A stretch of 16,448 bases of DNA from JBQTKD01 sp052389435 (GTDB lineage Bacteria > Actinomycetota > Actinomycetes > Sporichthyales > Sporichthyaceae). Position 1 is the first letter of the stretch. Each line of letters starts with the position of its first letter. This document shows, one piece after another, positions 7,885 through 14,725 of this stretch. The notes under the pieces are model-generated. The model worked only from the letters and a program-made list of their open reading frames with translations, made no database searches and had not been told where the DNA came from. The position numbers and the translations under genes are program-made. The stretch covers positions 1 to 16,448 of the forward strand of contig JBQTIB010000148.1 in assembly GCA_052389435.1 (NCBI GenBank), in the 5' to 3' direction.

Positions 7885-7894
7885 CGTACGTACC
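7885..7894. promoter_or_regulatory. CGTACGTACC, weak match to the GntR-site core
   Basis: The 8-bp core GTACGTAC at 7886-7893 is the same as the centre of the two palindromes at 11730 and 12660, but the outer T/A pair is replaced by C/C. It lies about 60 bp upstream of the first lipoprotein gene, so it could be a weak third operator. It may equally be chance. Confidence 0.2.
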
Positions 7895-7953
7895 ACCGCG
7901 ATCGCGCCGTCTGGACGATTCGCCTCGCGGTCGTGCCGAGGCACGCTGTGGGG

Positions 7954-8562
7954 GTGAATCGCCATCGACTGTTCGGGAGTGCGACGGCCGCTCCGCTCGT
8001 CGTGCTGGTCGCCGCGCTGGGTGCGTGCGGGTCCGCGCCTCCGCTGGATCGGGCTGAGGTGGATCGTCGGCTCGAGGGCGTCGGGTCGCCTGCGGCGGAG
8101 CTGGTCTACGTCACCGAGGTCGCCGGCTACGCCGTTGCCAGGCAGTCCGTGGGCGTCTACGGAAACGACGGATTCAGCTCGCACTACTCCTCTCGAGACG
8201 GAGCGATCTTCCGACTCGCCGTGGACCGCGGCGTGTCCGAGTGCGCGAATCCGGTCGTCGAGGGCGTCGCCGGTGCCGTCTCCTGCGAAGCCGACGGCGA
8301 CCTGCTCTACCGCTTCACCCCGGACGCGCACGAGTACGCGCGGGCCGAGGACGGGTTCGTCGTGCGCGTCGGTTCGAGAAGGAGCGCGGCGGATCGGGAG
8401 ACCCTCCGACGGGCAGTCGTGGCCGCCCATCGGGCTCAGGACTCCGACCTGGACGGCATTCTGCCGCCGCAGCCCGCTGTTCCCCGGGCTCCGACGACTC
8501 GCGGCGATCTCCCCGACCGCGGCGACGGCGCTCCGCTGAATCCCGTCGGTGTCGGCGGCTGA
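7954..8562 (+). CDS. small lipoprotein of unknown function
   Basis: Predicted lipoprotein of 202 residues. A basic start (NRHR), a hydrophobic segment (PLVVLVAALG) and the lipobox LGAC with lipidated Cys25 are all visible. The mature part (about 178 residues) has two conserved-looking Cys (SECANP, VSCEAD) that may form a disulfide, short strands and a Pro/Arg-rich tail; I recognise no family. Start: GTG at 7954, which gives a standard-length signal peptide and has GTGGGG just upstream; GTG at 7933 is in frame and adds 7 residues. It converges on another small lipoprotein gene across a strong hairpin. The two share a design (lipobox plus a compact domain) but no obvious sequence similarity. 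Confidence 0.75.
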   Translation: MNRHRLFGSATAAPLVVLVAALGACGSAPPLDRAEVDRRLEGVGSPAAELVYVTEVAGYAVARQSVGVYGNDGFSSHYSSRDGAIFRLAVDRGVSECANPVVEGVAGAVSCEADGDLLYRFTPDAHEYARAEDGFVVRVGSRRSAADRETLRRAVVAAHRAQDSDLDGILPPQPAVPRAPTTRGDLPDRGDGAPLNPVGVGG

Positions 8563-8695
8563 CCCGGCGTCAGTTGGCTGGTCCATACGACGTGGGCCCG
8601 AAAGTTCAGCCCCGGCGAGGCCAACGGACTGGACGGTCTGCTTCAGGACGTCGCCCATTCCTATGGGCCACGGATCGTCCATCGGCGCCCTGAAG

Positions 8696-8727
8696 AGATC
8701 GTCGGGACCGCCTGATCCCGACGATCT
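8696..8727. terminator. bidirectional 12-bp hairpin terminator
   Basis: AGATCGTCGGGA (8696-8707) pairs perfectly with TCCCGACGATCT (8716-8727) around an 8-nt loop. It starts 3 bp after the stop of the minus-strand lipoprotein gene and lies between two convergent genes, so it can serve both. There is no T-run, as is common for actinobacterial terminators. Confidence 0.75.
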
Positions 8728-8730
8728 TCG

Positions 8731-9192
8731 TCAGTTCGGTCCGAGTTCGAATCGCACGCTGCCGATGATCTCGCCGGTTGCGGCCCGGACCTGGACCCGC
8801 CAGGCGCGGGTTCGTTCGTCGAGGCACCGGAAGATGGCGCCCCGAATGCGATCCACGGCAGACGCCGTGTTCGGGCCGGGGCGGCCGAGGACGGTGTCGA
8901 CTCGCACGGTGGGCTCGTCGTCGGGGGATTCCCGCGTCGAGATTCGGGTGACGTCGGGATTTTCCAGGCAACTTTCGACCTGGCTGAGGTCGCGGGTCGC
9001 CTCTTCGCCTTCCGGGCTCGCCCGCGGGGTCTCGGATTTTCCGACGGCCGTTTCGGTAACGGCGGCGGGTGAGGGAGCCGGATTGCCGCCGCGTTCGCCT
9101 TCCTCCGTGGACCCGGCGCCGCCGCACCCGCCGACCGCGAACGACATCGAGGCGACGACGGCGAGGGGAGCGTGTTTGTTCACCCAGTTCAT
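8731..9192 (-). CDS. small lipoprotein with Glu/Ser/Pro linker
   Basis: Predicted lipoprotein of 153 residues. The signal is MNWVNKHAPLAVVASMSFAV followed by the lipobox VGGC (Cys23). Residues 24-70 form a Gly/Ser/Glu/Pro-rich linker (GSTEEGERGG, SPEGEEA). Residues 75-153 are a compact alpha/beta domain with Cys at about 79 (ESCLENP) and 129 (IFRCLDE) that could form a disulfide, ending VRFELGPN. Family not recognised. Start: ATG at 9192 gives a normal signal peptide; an upstream ATG at 9234 adds 14 residues that do not look like a signal. No good ribosome-binding site. It lies downstream of SulP in the same direction but 110 bp away, so it may be separate. Confidence 0.75.
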   Translation of the reverse strand: MNWVNKHAPLAVVASMSFAVGGCGGAGSTEEGERGGNPAPSPAAVTETAVGKSETPRASPEGEEATRDLSQVESCLENPDVTRISTRESPDDEPTVRVDTVLGRPGPNTASAVDRIRGAIFRCLDERTRAWRVQVRAATGEIIGSVRFELGPN

Positions 9193-9302
9193 TCTGGCCA
9201 GGTGTGCCGGCGCCAAACCGTGTGCCGAGTCCAATCAGGTGAGTGACGGTCAGAAACTCTGCGGGCGCAACCGAATCGACGGCCACGCGGACGGCTGATC
9301 CT

Positions 9303-11069
9303 TTACACCGGTGCGTGCGGGGCAACCTCGTCCGCGCCCGCGACGAGGAGTGGCGAAACGGGGCCCACCGCGGTGCGGACGGCGTCGCAGATCGTCGCGT
9401 GGATGCGCCCGGCCGCCACCATCGGCTCCCACAGGCCCGCCGCCGCGAGGACGTCGCGGACCGGGCCTCGGACCGTCGCCAGGTGCAGGGCGACCCCGCC
9501 TTCGGCGAGGGCGCGGTCCAGGGCCAGGATCAGGTCGGCTCCGGTCGCGTCGATGTCGCCGATCGCGCTGGCGTCCAGGACGACGTGGCGCAGCGCGGGA
9601 CGAGCGCTGACGACTTCGTGGACGCGGGATTCGACGAAGGCGGCGTCGGCGAAGAACAGCGGCCCGTCCAGGCGCAGCAGGGCTATGCGCGCATCGACGT
9701 GGGTCTCCCACCGGTCGACGTGGCGGTAGTGCGCGGTGCCGCTGACCCGGCCCACCTCGACCAGGTTGGGCCGCGAGGTGCGCGCGAGGAACACGACCAA
9801 CGCGAAGGCCACGCCGATGCCAAGCCCCAGCGCCACGCCGAACACGAGGGTCGCGACGAAGGCGACGGCCCACGCGAGGCCGTCGGAGCGACGCATGCGC
9901 AGCATGCGCCGGGCGGTGGGCAGGTCCACCAGGGACACGACGGCGAGCAGGATCGTCGCGGCGAGCACGGCCCGGGGCAGGTCGACGAACAGCGGAGTGC
10001 CGACGGTGACGGCGACCATCAGCACGCCGGTGGCGACGAGGCCGGAGAGTTGGGTGCGGGCACCGGCCCGGACGTTGACGGCCCCGCGGGAGAAGCCGCC
10101 CGCCACGCACAGGCCGCCGAACAGGCCGGCTGCGACGTTGGACGCGCCGACGGCGGCCAACTCGGTGTCCGGGTGGACCCGCTGGCGAGCCCGGGCGGCG
10201 AAGGTCTTCGCGGTGCCGATGCTTTCCACGTAGGAGATCACCGCGAGGGTGAGGGCGGCGGGGAGCAGGGTGGTCACCAGATCGAGGTCGGTCGACGGCA
10301 GACGCGGTGCGGGCAGGCCGGCCGGGACGTGACCGAGGGTCCGCACGCCGTCCGCGTCCAGGTCGAGCGCGGCGACGGCGACGGTCGCCAGCGCGACGAC
10401 GATCAGCGCGCCGGGCACCTTCGGGGCACTGCGGCGCAGCAGGACCAGCGCGACCAGTGCCGCGGCGGCGAGGACGGCGGTCAGGGCGTGCGCGGTGTTG
10501 AGAGCGGGCACGACCCTGCGGGTCACGTCGAGGAAGGTCGTCGGCGCACCGGACAGGTCGAGCCGCAGCAGGTCCTTCGTCTGGCTCGCGGCGATGGTGA
10601 GCGCCGCCCCGGCGGTGAATCCGGCGATCACCGGCGCGGAGAGCAGGTTGACCAGGGCGCCGAGGCGCAGGGCGCCGAAGGCCAACTGCAGCAGGCCGGT
10701 GAGAACGGCCAACAGTCCGGCGCCCGCGACGTAGACGCCGACGTCGCCGTCGGCGATGGGGCCGATCGTGGCGGCGACGAGCAGGGAGTCGATCGCGACC
10801 GGGGCCACCGAGATGAAGTTGCTCGTGCCGAGCAGTGCGTACACCGGCAGCGAGACGATCGCCGCGTACAGGCCCGCCTGCGGCGGCATGCCGGCCAGTG
10901 CCGCGTAGGCCATCGCCTGCGGGATGAGCAGAACGCCGACGGTCAGGCCGGCGACGACGTCGGGACGCAGGTTCTCCCGCCGGTATCCCCGCGCCCACCG
11001 GGCGAACGGCGGGCCGCCGCGCGCGGAGACGGTGCCGCCGCCACCCGGCCCGCCGTCGTGTGCGGTCAC
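9303..11069 (-). CDS. SulP-family anion transporter with STAS domain
   Basis: Integral membrane transporter of the SulP/SLC26 family, 588 residues; family substrates include sulfate, bicarbonate and C4-dicarboxylates, and which applies here cannot be read from sequence. The family signature lies near residues 39-68 (VAGLTVGVLLIPQAMAYA, then LAGMPPQAGLY). The membrane domain continues with many hydrophobic segments and conserved stretches such as PVIAGFTAGAA and SYVESIGTAKTFA. The cytoplasmic STAS domain occupies about residues 450-580, with DASAIGDIDATGA near 499-511 as the nucleotide-binding-like loop. Start: GTG at 11069 lies 20 bp after the stop of the rhodanese gene; GTG at 11126 is in frame, overlaps that gene by 38 bp and adds 19 residues. 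It is the second gene of an operon with the rhodanese-DUF2892 gene, which favours a sulfur oxyanion or related substrate (inference). Confidence 0.93.
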   Translation of the reverse strand: MTAHDGGPGGGGTVSARGGPPFARWARGYRRENLRPDVVAGLTVGVLLIPQAMAYAALAGMPPQAGLYAAIVSLPVYALLGTSNFISVAPVAIDSLLVAATIGPIADGDVGVYVAGAGLLAVLTGLLQLAFGALRLGALVNLLSAPVIAGFTAGAALTIAASQTKDLLRLDLSGAPTTFLDVTRRVVPALNTAHALTAVLAAAALVALVLLRRSAPKVPGALIVVALATVAVAALDLDADGVRTLGHVPAGLPAPRLPSTDLDLVTTLLPAALTLAVISYVESIGTAKTFAARARQRVHPDTELAAVGASNVAAGLFGGLCVAGGFSRGAVNVRAGARTQLSGLVATGVLMVAVTVGTPLFVDLPRAVLAATILLAVVSLVDLPTARRMLRMRRSDGLAWAVAFVATLVFGVALGLGIGVAFALVVFLARTSRPNLVEVGRVSGTAHYRHVDRWETHVDARIALLRLDGPLFFADAAFVESRVHEVVSARPALRHVVLDASAIGDIDATGADLILALDRALAEGGVALHLATVRGPVRDVLAAAGLWEPMVAAGRIHATICDAVRTAVGPVSPLLVAGADEVAPHAPV

Positions 11070-11088
11070 CTGCTCGCCCGGGGGCGGC

Positions 11089-11667
11089 TCAGTTCCGCAG
11101 GCTGGCGACGGCGGAGTCGATGCCACACGAACTGCCGCGGTTGTAGGGGAGTTTGGCCAGGAGCAGACCCATGGCGCAGGTGTTGCTGACGGCGGCGAAA
11201 ACCAGTCCCGCGCCGACCATGCCGGCGAGGTAGCGGGCGGGCTCCCAGAACACGCTTGCGGCGATGCTGGCGAACACGATCAGACCGGCGACGAAGCGAA
11301 CCTGGCGCTCCAGCGACCACTTGCCGGACAGCGTGCGACTGGGGCCGCCGCTCGCCGTCCACGCGATCATGCCGTCGACCAGAACGGTCCCGACGGCGCC
11401 TGCGTCGGCGAGGGTCTTGCACGCCAGCACGGCGCGGCGGCCCGACTGGCAGACGACGATCAACGGATCGGGCCCGGCCAGTCTGTGGGCGACGGCGCCG
11501 AGTTGGTCCAGGGGGATGTTGACCGAGCCCTCGATGTGCCCGGCGGCGAACTCGCCGGGGGTGCGCACGTCGAGCAGGCGTCCGGGTCGCCCGGCCTCCA
11601 GGATCCGTCGCACCTCCGCGGCCTCGATCTTCGCGTGGGCGCCGTGGTCGGGGACGGTCGCAGTCAT
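11089..11667 (-). CDS. membrane-anchored rhodanese with DUF2892 domain (YgaP-like)
   Basis: A 192-residue protein with a single rhodanese domain (residues about 13-110) fused to a two-helix DUF2892 membrane domain (about 115-180), the architecture of YgaP. Rhodanese motifs are clear: LLDVRTPGEFAAGHIEGSVNIP at 31-52 and the active-site loop CQSGRR at 73-78, with the persulfide-carrying Cys73. The membrane part has RFVAGLIVFASIAASVF and MVGAGLVFAAVS, then the conserved NTCAMGLLLAKLPYNRG, whose Cys is typical of this subfamily. Role: transfer of sulfane sulfur at the inner face of the membrane. Start: ATG at 11667 with an upstream GAAGGGA ribosome-binding site. It is first in an operon with SulP. 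The palindrome at 11730-11741 overlaps its likely promoter. Confidence 0.93.
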   Translation of the reverse strand: MTATVPDHGAHAKIEAAEVRRILEAGRPGRLLDVRTPGEFAAGHIEGSVNIPLDQLGAVAHRLAGPDPLIVVCQSGRRAVLACKTLADAGAVGTVLVDGMIAWTASGGPSRTLSGKWSLERQVRFVAGLIVFASIAASVFWEPARYLAGMVGAGLVFAAVSNTCAMGLLLAKLPYNRGSSCGIDSAVASLRN

Positions 11668-11726
11668 GGGAAATCCCTTCGGAGGCGGGTTCTCGACGAC
11701 CTCGAGTGCGGAGGTCGGACACCTCA

Positions 11727-11755
11727 ATCATGTACGTACATTTGAAGTCTGGCAA
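11727..11755 (-). promoter_or_regulatory. candidate sigma-70-type promoter of the rhodanese-SulP operon
   Basis: Read on the minus strand, TTGCCA (11755-11750) is separated by 17 nt from CATGAT (11732-11727), a fair match to -35/-10 hexamers. The palindrome at 11730-11741 covers the end of the spacer and the upstream part of the -10, which would allow repression by steric block. Confidence 0.45.
11730..11741. promoter_or_regulatory. palindromic operator, site A, upstream of rhodanese-SulP
   Basis: ATGTACGTACAT is a perfect 12-bp palindrome about 63 bp upstream of the rhodanese start. Its core TGTACGTACA is identical to that of site B next to the GntR gene. GntR-family operators typically have the form GT-N-AC, which fits. 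Proposed binding site of the neighbouring GntR/UTRA regulator. Confidence 0.7.
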
Positions 11756-11813
11756 GACGGCCCGGTGCGACCCGCCCCGCCCTCGAGTGCGGACCGACGT
11801 GGCTGACGCCTGC

Positions 11814-12179
11814 TCAGGTCTGGGCGATCGCGATCAGTTCCAGGGTCGCGATCGCCGCGACACCGCCCGCGAGCAGGTAGATCGCGGCGGTCGGCGCAGC
11901 CAACCTGTCGCGGCCGGCGGGGTGGGCAAGGGTGCGGGCGCGGGTGCGCGCGAGCACGCCGCACATCACGGCGAGCAGGGCCGCCAGGATCGCGGTGGCC
12001 AGGCGCAACGGGTGCGTTCCCCCGGCGTCGCGCACCGTGAGCAGTGCGGCATTGGCCAGCAGGGCGAGTGCGGTCCGGTCCCACGCCAGCAGCGTGCGCT
12101 CTCCCGGCAGGCCGGCGAGGTGGCGGCGACGGGTTCGGGCGTGCGGTTCGGAAGAGGCGATTGCTTCGGGCCGTTCCAC
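11814..12179 (-). CDS. DUF202 membrane protein, second copy
   Basis: A 121-residue protein with the DUF202 (YidH-like) signature in divergent form: GERTLLAWDRTALALLANAAL, residues about 26-46. Three hydrophobic segments are visible, near residues 35-48, 58-77 (LATAILAALLAVMCGVLA) and 98-117 (AIYLLAGGVAAIATLELIAI). The N-terminus is basic. It is a small cytoplasmic-membrane protein of unknown biochemical role. Relative to the first copy the usual aliphatic residue before R-T is Asp, and the protein is more Ala-rich. The GTG start at 12179 is 5 nt after the stop of the first DUF202 gene, so it is probably translated by re-initiation; no independent Shine-Dalgarno is visible. Confidence 0.85.
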   Translation of the reverse strand: MERPEAIASSEPHARTRRRHLAGLPGERTLLAWDRTALALLANAALLTVRDAGGTHPLRLATAILAALLAVMCGVLARTRARTLAHPAGRDRLAAPTAAIYLLAGGVAAIATLELIAIAQT

Positions 12180-12184
12180 CGCGG

Positions 12185-12556
12185 TCAGATCTGGTCGCGG
12201 AACCAGACGAGCAGCACGCCGATCGCCACGGCGATCGCTGCCACTGCCAGGCTCAGGTAGATCGGATCTCGGTTGGCGGGCAGGTCCGCTCCACGCCGCA
12301 TGTGTCCCTGCACGATGCGCCAGCGACGCACCGCGGACACGGCGAGCAGCAGTGCCAAGGCCGTCAGTGCCAGGCCGATGCCGCGTTGCACCTCGGTCAC
12401 CTGGTCGCGCGGAACGACGTGGATCAACGCCACGGCGCCGGCCAGCAGGCCGAGACTCGTTCTGATCCAGGCCAGGAAGGTGCGCTCGTTGGCGAGAGTG
12501 AACCGATAGTCGGGGTCGGCCTCCTCCGCGTTGCGCGCGTCCTCGGGTTCCCGCAT
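12185..12556 (-). CDS. DUF202 membrane protein (YidH-like), first copy
   Basis: A 123-residue membrane protein with the DUF202 hallmark NERTFLAWIRTSLGL at about residues 23-37. Three hydrophobic segments follow the charged N-terminus: LLAGAVALIHVV, GLALTALALLLAVSAV and YLSLAVAAIAVAIGVLLVWF. The start is well supported: ATG at 12556 with AGGAGG seven nucleotides upstream. It is the first gene of a two-gene DUF202 operon, divergent from the GntR regulator, and site B lies in the shared intergenic region. Biochemical function of the family is unknown; the paired arrangement of a canonical and a divergent copy suggests a heteromer (inference). Confidence 0.92.
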   Translation of the reverse strand: MREPEDARNAEEADPDYRFTLANERTFLAWIRTSLGLLAGAVALIHVVPRDQVTEVQRGIGLALTALALLLAVSAVRRWRIVQGHMRRGADLPANRDPIYLSLAVAAIAVAIGVLLVWFRDQI

Positions 12557-12659
12557 TCCGCCACCTCCTCCCCGCCCCGGGCGTTCGCGCCCAGTGTCCT
12601 CCGGCCGAAGGCTGCTCCGTCGCCGACCCGCCCGAAGCGTCGCCGCCAGCCTCCGACGA

Positions 12660-12673
12660 ATTGTACGTACAAT
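12660..12673. promoter_or_regulatory. palindromic operator, site B, between gntR-type gene and DUF202 operon
   Basis: ATTGTACGTACAAT is a perfect 14-bp palindrome sharing the core TGTACGTACA with site A. It lies 91 bp upstream of the regulator ATG and 104 bp upstream of the DUF202 ATG. On each strand it contains TACAAT, a good -10 hexamer, so a bound repressor could shut both promoters. No clear -35 is visible on either side. Confidence 0.72.
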
Positions 12674-12763
12674 AGGTCCAAGGCGAGATCGCCCTGGCGA
12701 AGCGGAGTTAGTCGATAGCATTGGCCCCGGTTGTCGGGCCGGGCGAGGCGGAGCGAGGTGGTC

Positions 12764-13543
12764 ATGGCGGGAACCAAGCCACGCGCGCTCGTTCGCTCCT
12801 CGGAGCGTCCGCTCTGGGCGCAGCTCGAGGCGGATCTGCAGCGCCGGCTGGCCGCGGGCGCGTTCGACGACGGCGTTCCGGGCGAGCACGAGCTCGCCGA
12901 GCAGTACGCGGTGAGCCGGCACACGGTGCGCGAGGCGCTCCGTCGCATGCGCATGGCCGGCGTCGTGGAGTCGGGCCGTGGCCGGACCAGTTCGTTGGGC
13001 CACGCCTCCATCGAACAGCCGCTCGGTGCGCTCTACTCCCTGTTCCGATCCGTCGAGGCCACGGGCGTAGAGCAGCGAAGCACCGTGCTGGCCCTCGACG
13101 TTCGCCGCGACCCCGCCGCGGCCGCGGCGTTGCAGCTCGACGCCGCCGCGGACCTGGTTTTCCTGGAGCGGCTGCGCCTCGCGGGCGACGAGCCGTTGGC
13201 GCTGGACCGCAGCTGGCTTCCGCGCGAGGTCGGCGAGCCGCTGTTGGACGGCGAGTTCGAGCACGCCAGCCTCTACGGCGAGCTGTCCAGGCTCACCGGC
13301 ATCCGGCTCACCGGTGGCCGGGAGGAGATCCGGGCGGTCGTCGCCGACGCCCCAACCCGGAAGATGCTCCAGATCAGGACCGGCGTCGCTCTGCTCGCCG
13401 TCACGCGCACCGGATGCCTGCGCGGTCGCCCCATCGAGCTCCGCGAGAGCCTCGTGCGAGGCGATCGCTTTGCGCTGACGGCCGAGTGGCCCGGCAACAC
13501 CGGCTATCGGATCGACTCGGCGGCGTCCACCCGGCCGACCTGA
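12764..13543 (+). CDS. GntR-family transcriptional regulator, HutC subfamily (UTRA domain)
   Basis: DNA-binding regulator of 259 residues. Residues about 15-80 form the GntR winged helix-turn-helix: PLWAQLEADLQRRLAAGAF, then GEHELAEQYAVSRHTVREAL with the recognition helix SRHTVREALRRM, and the wing VVESGRGRTSS. Residues about 100-245 are a UTRA ligand-binding domain (LALDVRRDPAAAAALQL, DLVFLERLRLAGDEPLALDRSWLP in two adjoining stretches, and the terminal strand pair LLAVTRTGCLRGRPIELRES). Start: ATG at 12764 with GAGG five nucleotides upstream; TTG at 12731 is an unlikely longer alternative. It is divergent from the DUF202 operon, with site B in between, which implies autoregulation. Site A upstream of rhodanese-SulP makes that operon a second target. 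UTRA ligands are usually sugars or carboxylates; the ligand here is unknown. Confidence 0.95.
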   Translation: MAGTKPRALVRSSERPLWAQLEADLQRRLAAGAFDDGVPGEHELAEQYAVSRHTVREALRRMRMAGVVESGRGRTSSLGHASIEQPLGALYSLFRSVEATGVEQRSTVLALDVRRDPAAAAALQLDAAADLVFLERLRLAGDEPLALDRSWLPREVGEPLLDGEFEHASLYGELSRLTGIRLTGGREEIRAVVADAPTRKMLQIRTGVALLAVTRTGCLRGRPIELRESLVRGDRFALTAEWPGNTGYRIDSAASTRPT

Positions 13544-13586
13544 GTCCGGCCCTTCGCTCTACGGAGCTCTTGACGGGGCCGCCGCA

Positions 13587-13607
13587 GGTCTGACTGGTCG
13601 TCAGATC
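13587..13607. terminator. hairpin after the GntR gene
   Basis: GGTCTGAC (13587-13594) and GTCAGATC (13600-13607) form an 8-bp stem with one G-U pair around the 5-nt loop TGGTC. It lies 44 bp after the regulator stop and before the deaminase gene, so it probably ends the regulator transcript. Confidence 0.45.
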
Positions 13608-13700
13608 ACGATGCCGACTGGCGCTCCTGGGGATTCCGTCGTCCCGAACTGTTGCGCAGCCCCGTCGGATCCCTGACAGTGGGCTGAAAGGGGGTTGGCG

Positions 13701-14156
13701 ATGGCGCTGAGCATCGAGCAGGCGAAGGGGTTGCTTCCCATCGCGTTGGAGGAAGCCCGGCTCGGCTTCGAGGAGGGCGGGTGCCCGATCGGGGCCGCGC
13801 TGTTCCACCGCGACGGTCGCCTGCTCGGCCGGGGACGCAACCGGCGCGTGCAGCACGGCGACCCGTCGGTGCACGGGGAGACCGACGCCTTCCGCAACGC
13901 CGGCCGTCAGCGCAGCTACCGCGACACGATCATGGTGACCACGCTGGCGCCGTGCTGGTACTGCAGTGGCCTGGTTCGCCAGTTCGGCATCCCGACGGTC
14001 GTGATCGGAGAGTCCAGAACCTTCCCCGGCGGGGTGGAGTGGCTGAACGAGTGCGGCGTGGAGACCATCGACCTCGACTCGGCCGAGTGCGCGGCCCTCA
14101 TGACCGCCTTCATCGCGGCGAAGCCGGAGATCTGGCTCGAGGACATCGGCGAGTAG
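13701..14156 (+). CDS. cytosine deaminase, yeast FCY1-like zinc enzyme
   Basis: Zinc-dependent deaminase of the CDA fold, 151 residues. It resembles yeast cytosine deaminase along its whole length, including the characteristic C-terminus WLEDIGE. Zinc and catalytic residues are His58 and Glu60 in VHGETDAFRNAGR, and Cys85 and Cys88 in TLAPCWYCSG. The substrate-contact equivalents Asn47 (GRGRN) and Asp148 (near the terminus) are present, matching N51 and D155 of the yeast enzyme as I recall them. The most likely reaction is cytosine to uracil for pyrimidine salvage, in the cytoplasm; a related purine or guanidino-type base cannot be excluded. It is unrelated to the TIM-barrel CodA of enteric bacteria. 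Start: ATG at 13701 with a strong GGGGG ribosome-binding site six nucleotides upstream; TTG at 13695 is unlikely. It is probably a single-gene transcript, closed by the long hairpin at 14188. Confidence 0.9.
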   Translation: MALSIEQAKGLLPIALEEARLGFEEGGCPIGAALFHRDGRLLGRGRNRRVQHGDPSVHGETDAFRNAGRQRSYRDTIMVTTLAPCWYCSGLVRQFGIPTVVIGESRTFPGGVEWLNECGVETIDLDSAECAALMTAFIAAKPEIWLEDIGE

Positions 14157-14187
14157 CACCGCACGGACCGGCGCGCGCTCTGCGCCT

Positions 14188-14223
14188 CCGAGCAACCGTG
14201 GTCCTGGGCCCACGATTGCTCGG
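14188..14223. terminator. long hairpin terminator between convergent genes
   Basis: The arms 14188-14201 (CCGAGCAACCGTGG) and 14210-14223 (CCACGATTGCTCGG) pair at 13 of 14 positions around an 8-nt loop. The hairpin lies 31 bp after the deaminase stop and 30 bp beyond the end of the convergent PemK/MazF gene, so it can terminate both. There is no T-run. Confidence 0.75.
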
Positions 14224-14253
14224 ATGCCGGCGGTGGGGCAGTGGGCCCCAAGC

Positions 14254-14721
14254 TCAGCGCCAGCCGTAGGCCCGGCGCAGTTCGGCGGCGACTAGGTCGA
14301 AGCGCTCGCGGTCCAAGATCGCACCCTCGCGGCGGATTCCATGCTCGGCGACTTCGAGCACGCGGTCGAGTCGTACCCAGGAAGGGCGCTGCCGGCCGTC
14401 CCAGGTCCCGGCGCCGAGCGCAAGCCAGTGCCGCTGGCCCTCCCGGTCGGTGTTGCTCGACAGCATCAGCCCGAGAAGGTCCTCGCCGTCGCGGCCGACC
14501 ACCAGCAGGGGCCGGTCCTTGCCTCGGCTCGCGTCCTCTTCGTAGGGCACCCACACCCAGACGATCTCGCCCGGATCGGCCGCGCCGTCGAGGTTCGGCG
14601 AGTAGTGCACGCGGCGCCCGGCCTGTCGATCGGTGGGCACCGTCGTGGGCCGCGACGGGGCAGTACCGCGGGGGATCGCCCTGCCTCCGAGCAGCCGCCG
14701 TCCGATCTCGCGCCAGTTCAC
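14254..14721 (-). CDS. PemK/MazF-family protein
   Basis: A 155-residue protein with a PemK/MazF-fold domain at about residues 45-150. Recognisable pieces are ADPGEIVWVWVPYEED (48-63), GKDRPLLVV (67-75) and LMLSSNTD (85-92), the usual strand, basic loop and strand order of the family. The N-terminal 45 residues are a basic extension (RRLLGGRAIPRG). Family members include mRNA-cleaving toxins of type II toxin-antitoxin pairs, but a version with this long N-terminus and YSPNLDGAADPGEIVW phrase is conserved in actinobacteria without an obvious antitoxin, so toxicity is not certain. The GTG start is 4 nt after the stop of the DUF6918-like gene, so the two are co-translated. No antitoxin-like gene (small, MazE or ribbon-helix-helix) is seen next to it. 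Confidence 0.85.
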   Translation of the reverse strand: MNWREIGRRLLGGRAIPRGTAPSRPTTVPTDRQAGRRVHYSPNLDGAADPGEIVWVWVPYEEDASRGKDRPLLVVGRDGEDLLGLMLSSNTDREGQRHWLALGAGTWDGRQRPSWVRLDRVLEVAEHGIRREGAILDRERFDLVAAELRRAYGWR

Positions 14722-14725
14722 CGCG

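Larger units (their letters stand above)
11700..11793. repeat. 13-bp direct repeats flanking the rhodanese-operon operator
   Basis: CCTCGAGTGCGGA occurs at 11700-11712 and again at 11781-11793, 81 bp apart, with the palindrome and likely promoter in between. Upstream-promoter duplication or paired protein sites are possible. The sequence is not found at the other operator, so it is not part of the same motif. Confidence 0.5.

Noticed and set aside
9243..11189. 648-residue plus-strand open frame antisense to SulP
   Set aside because: Gly/Arg/Gln/Asp-rich shadow of a clear transporter gene, typical of high-GC DNA.
12185..13264. 359-residue minus-strand open frame upstream of the DUF202 motif
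   Set aside because: The DUF202 protein begins at 12556 with a strong ribosome-binding site; the upstream part is antisense to the GntR gene and crosses its promoter.
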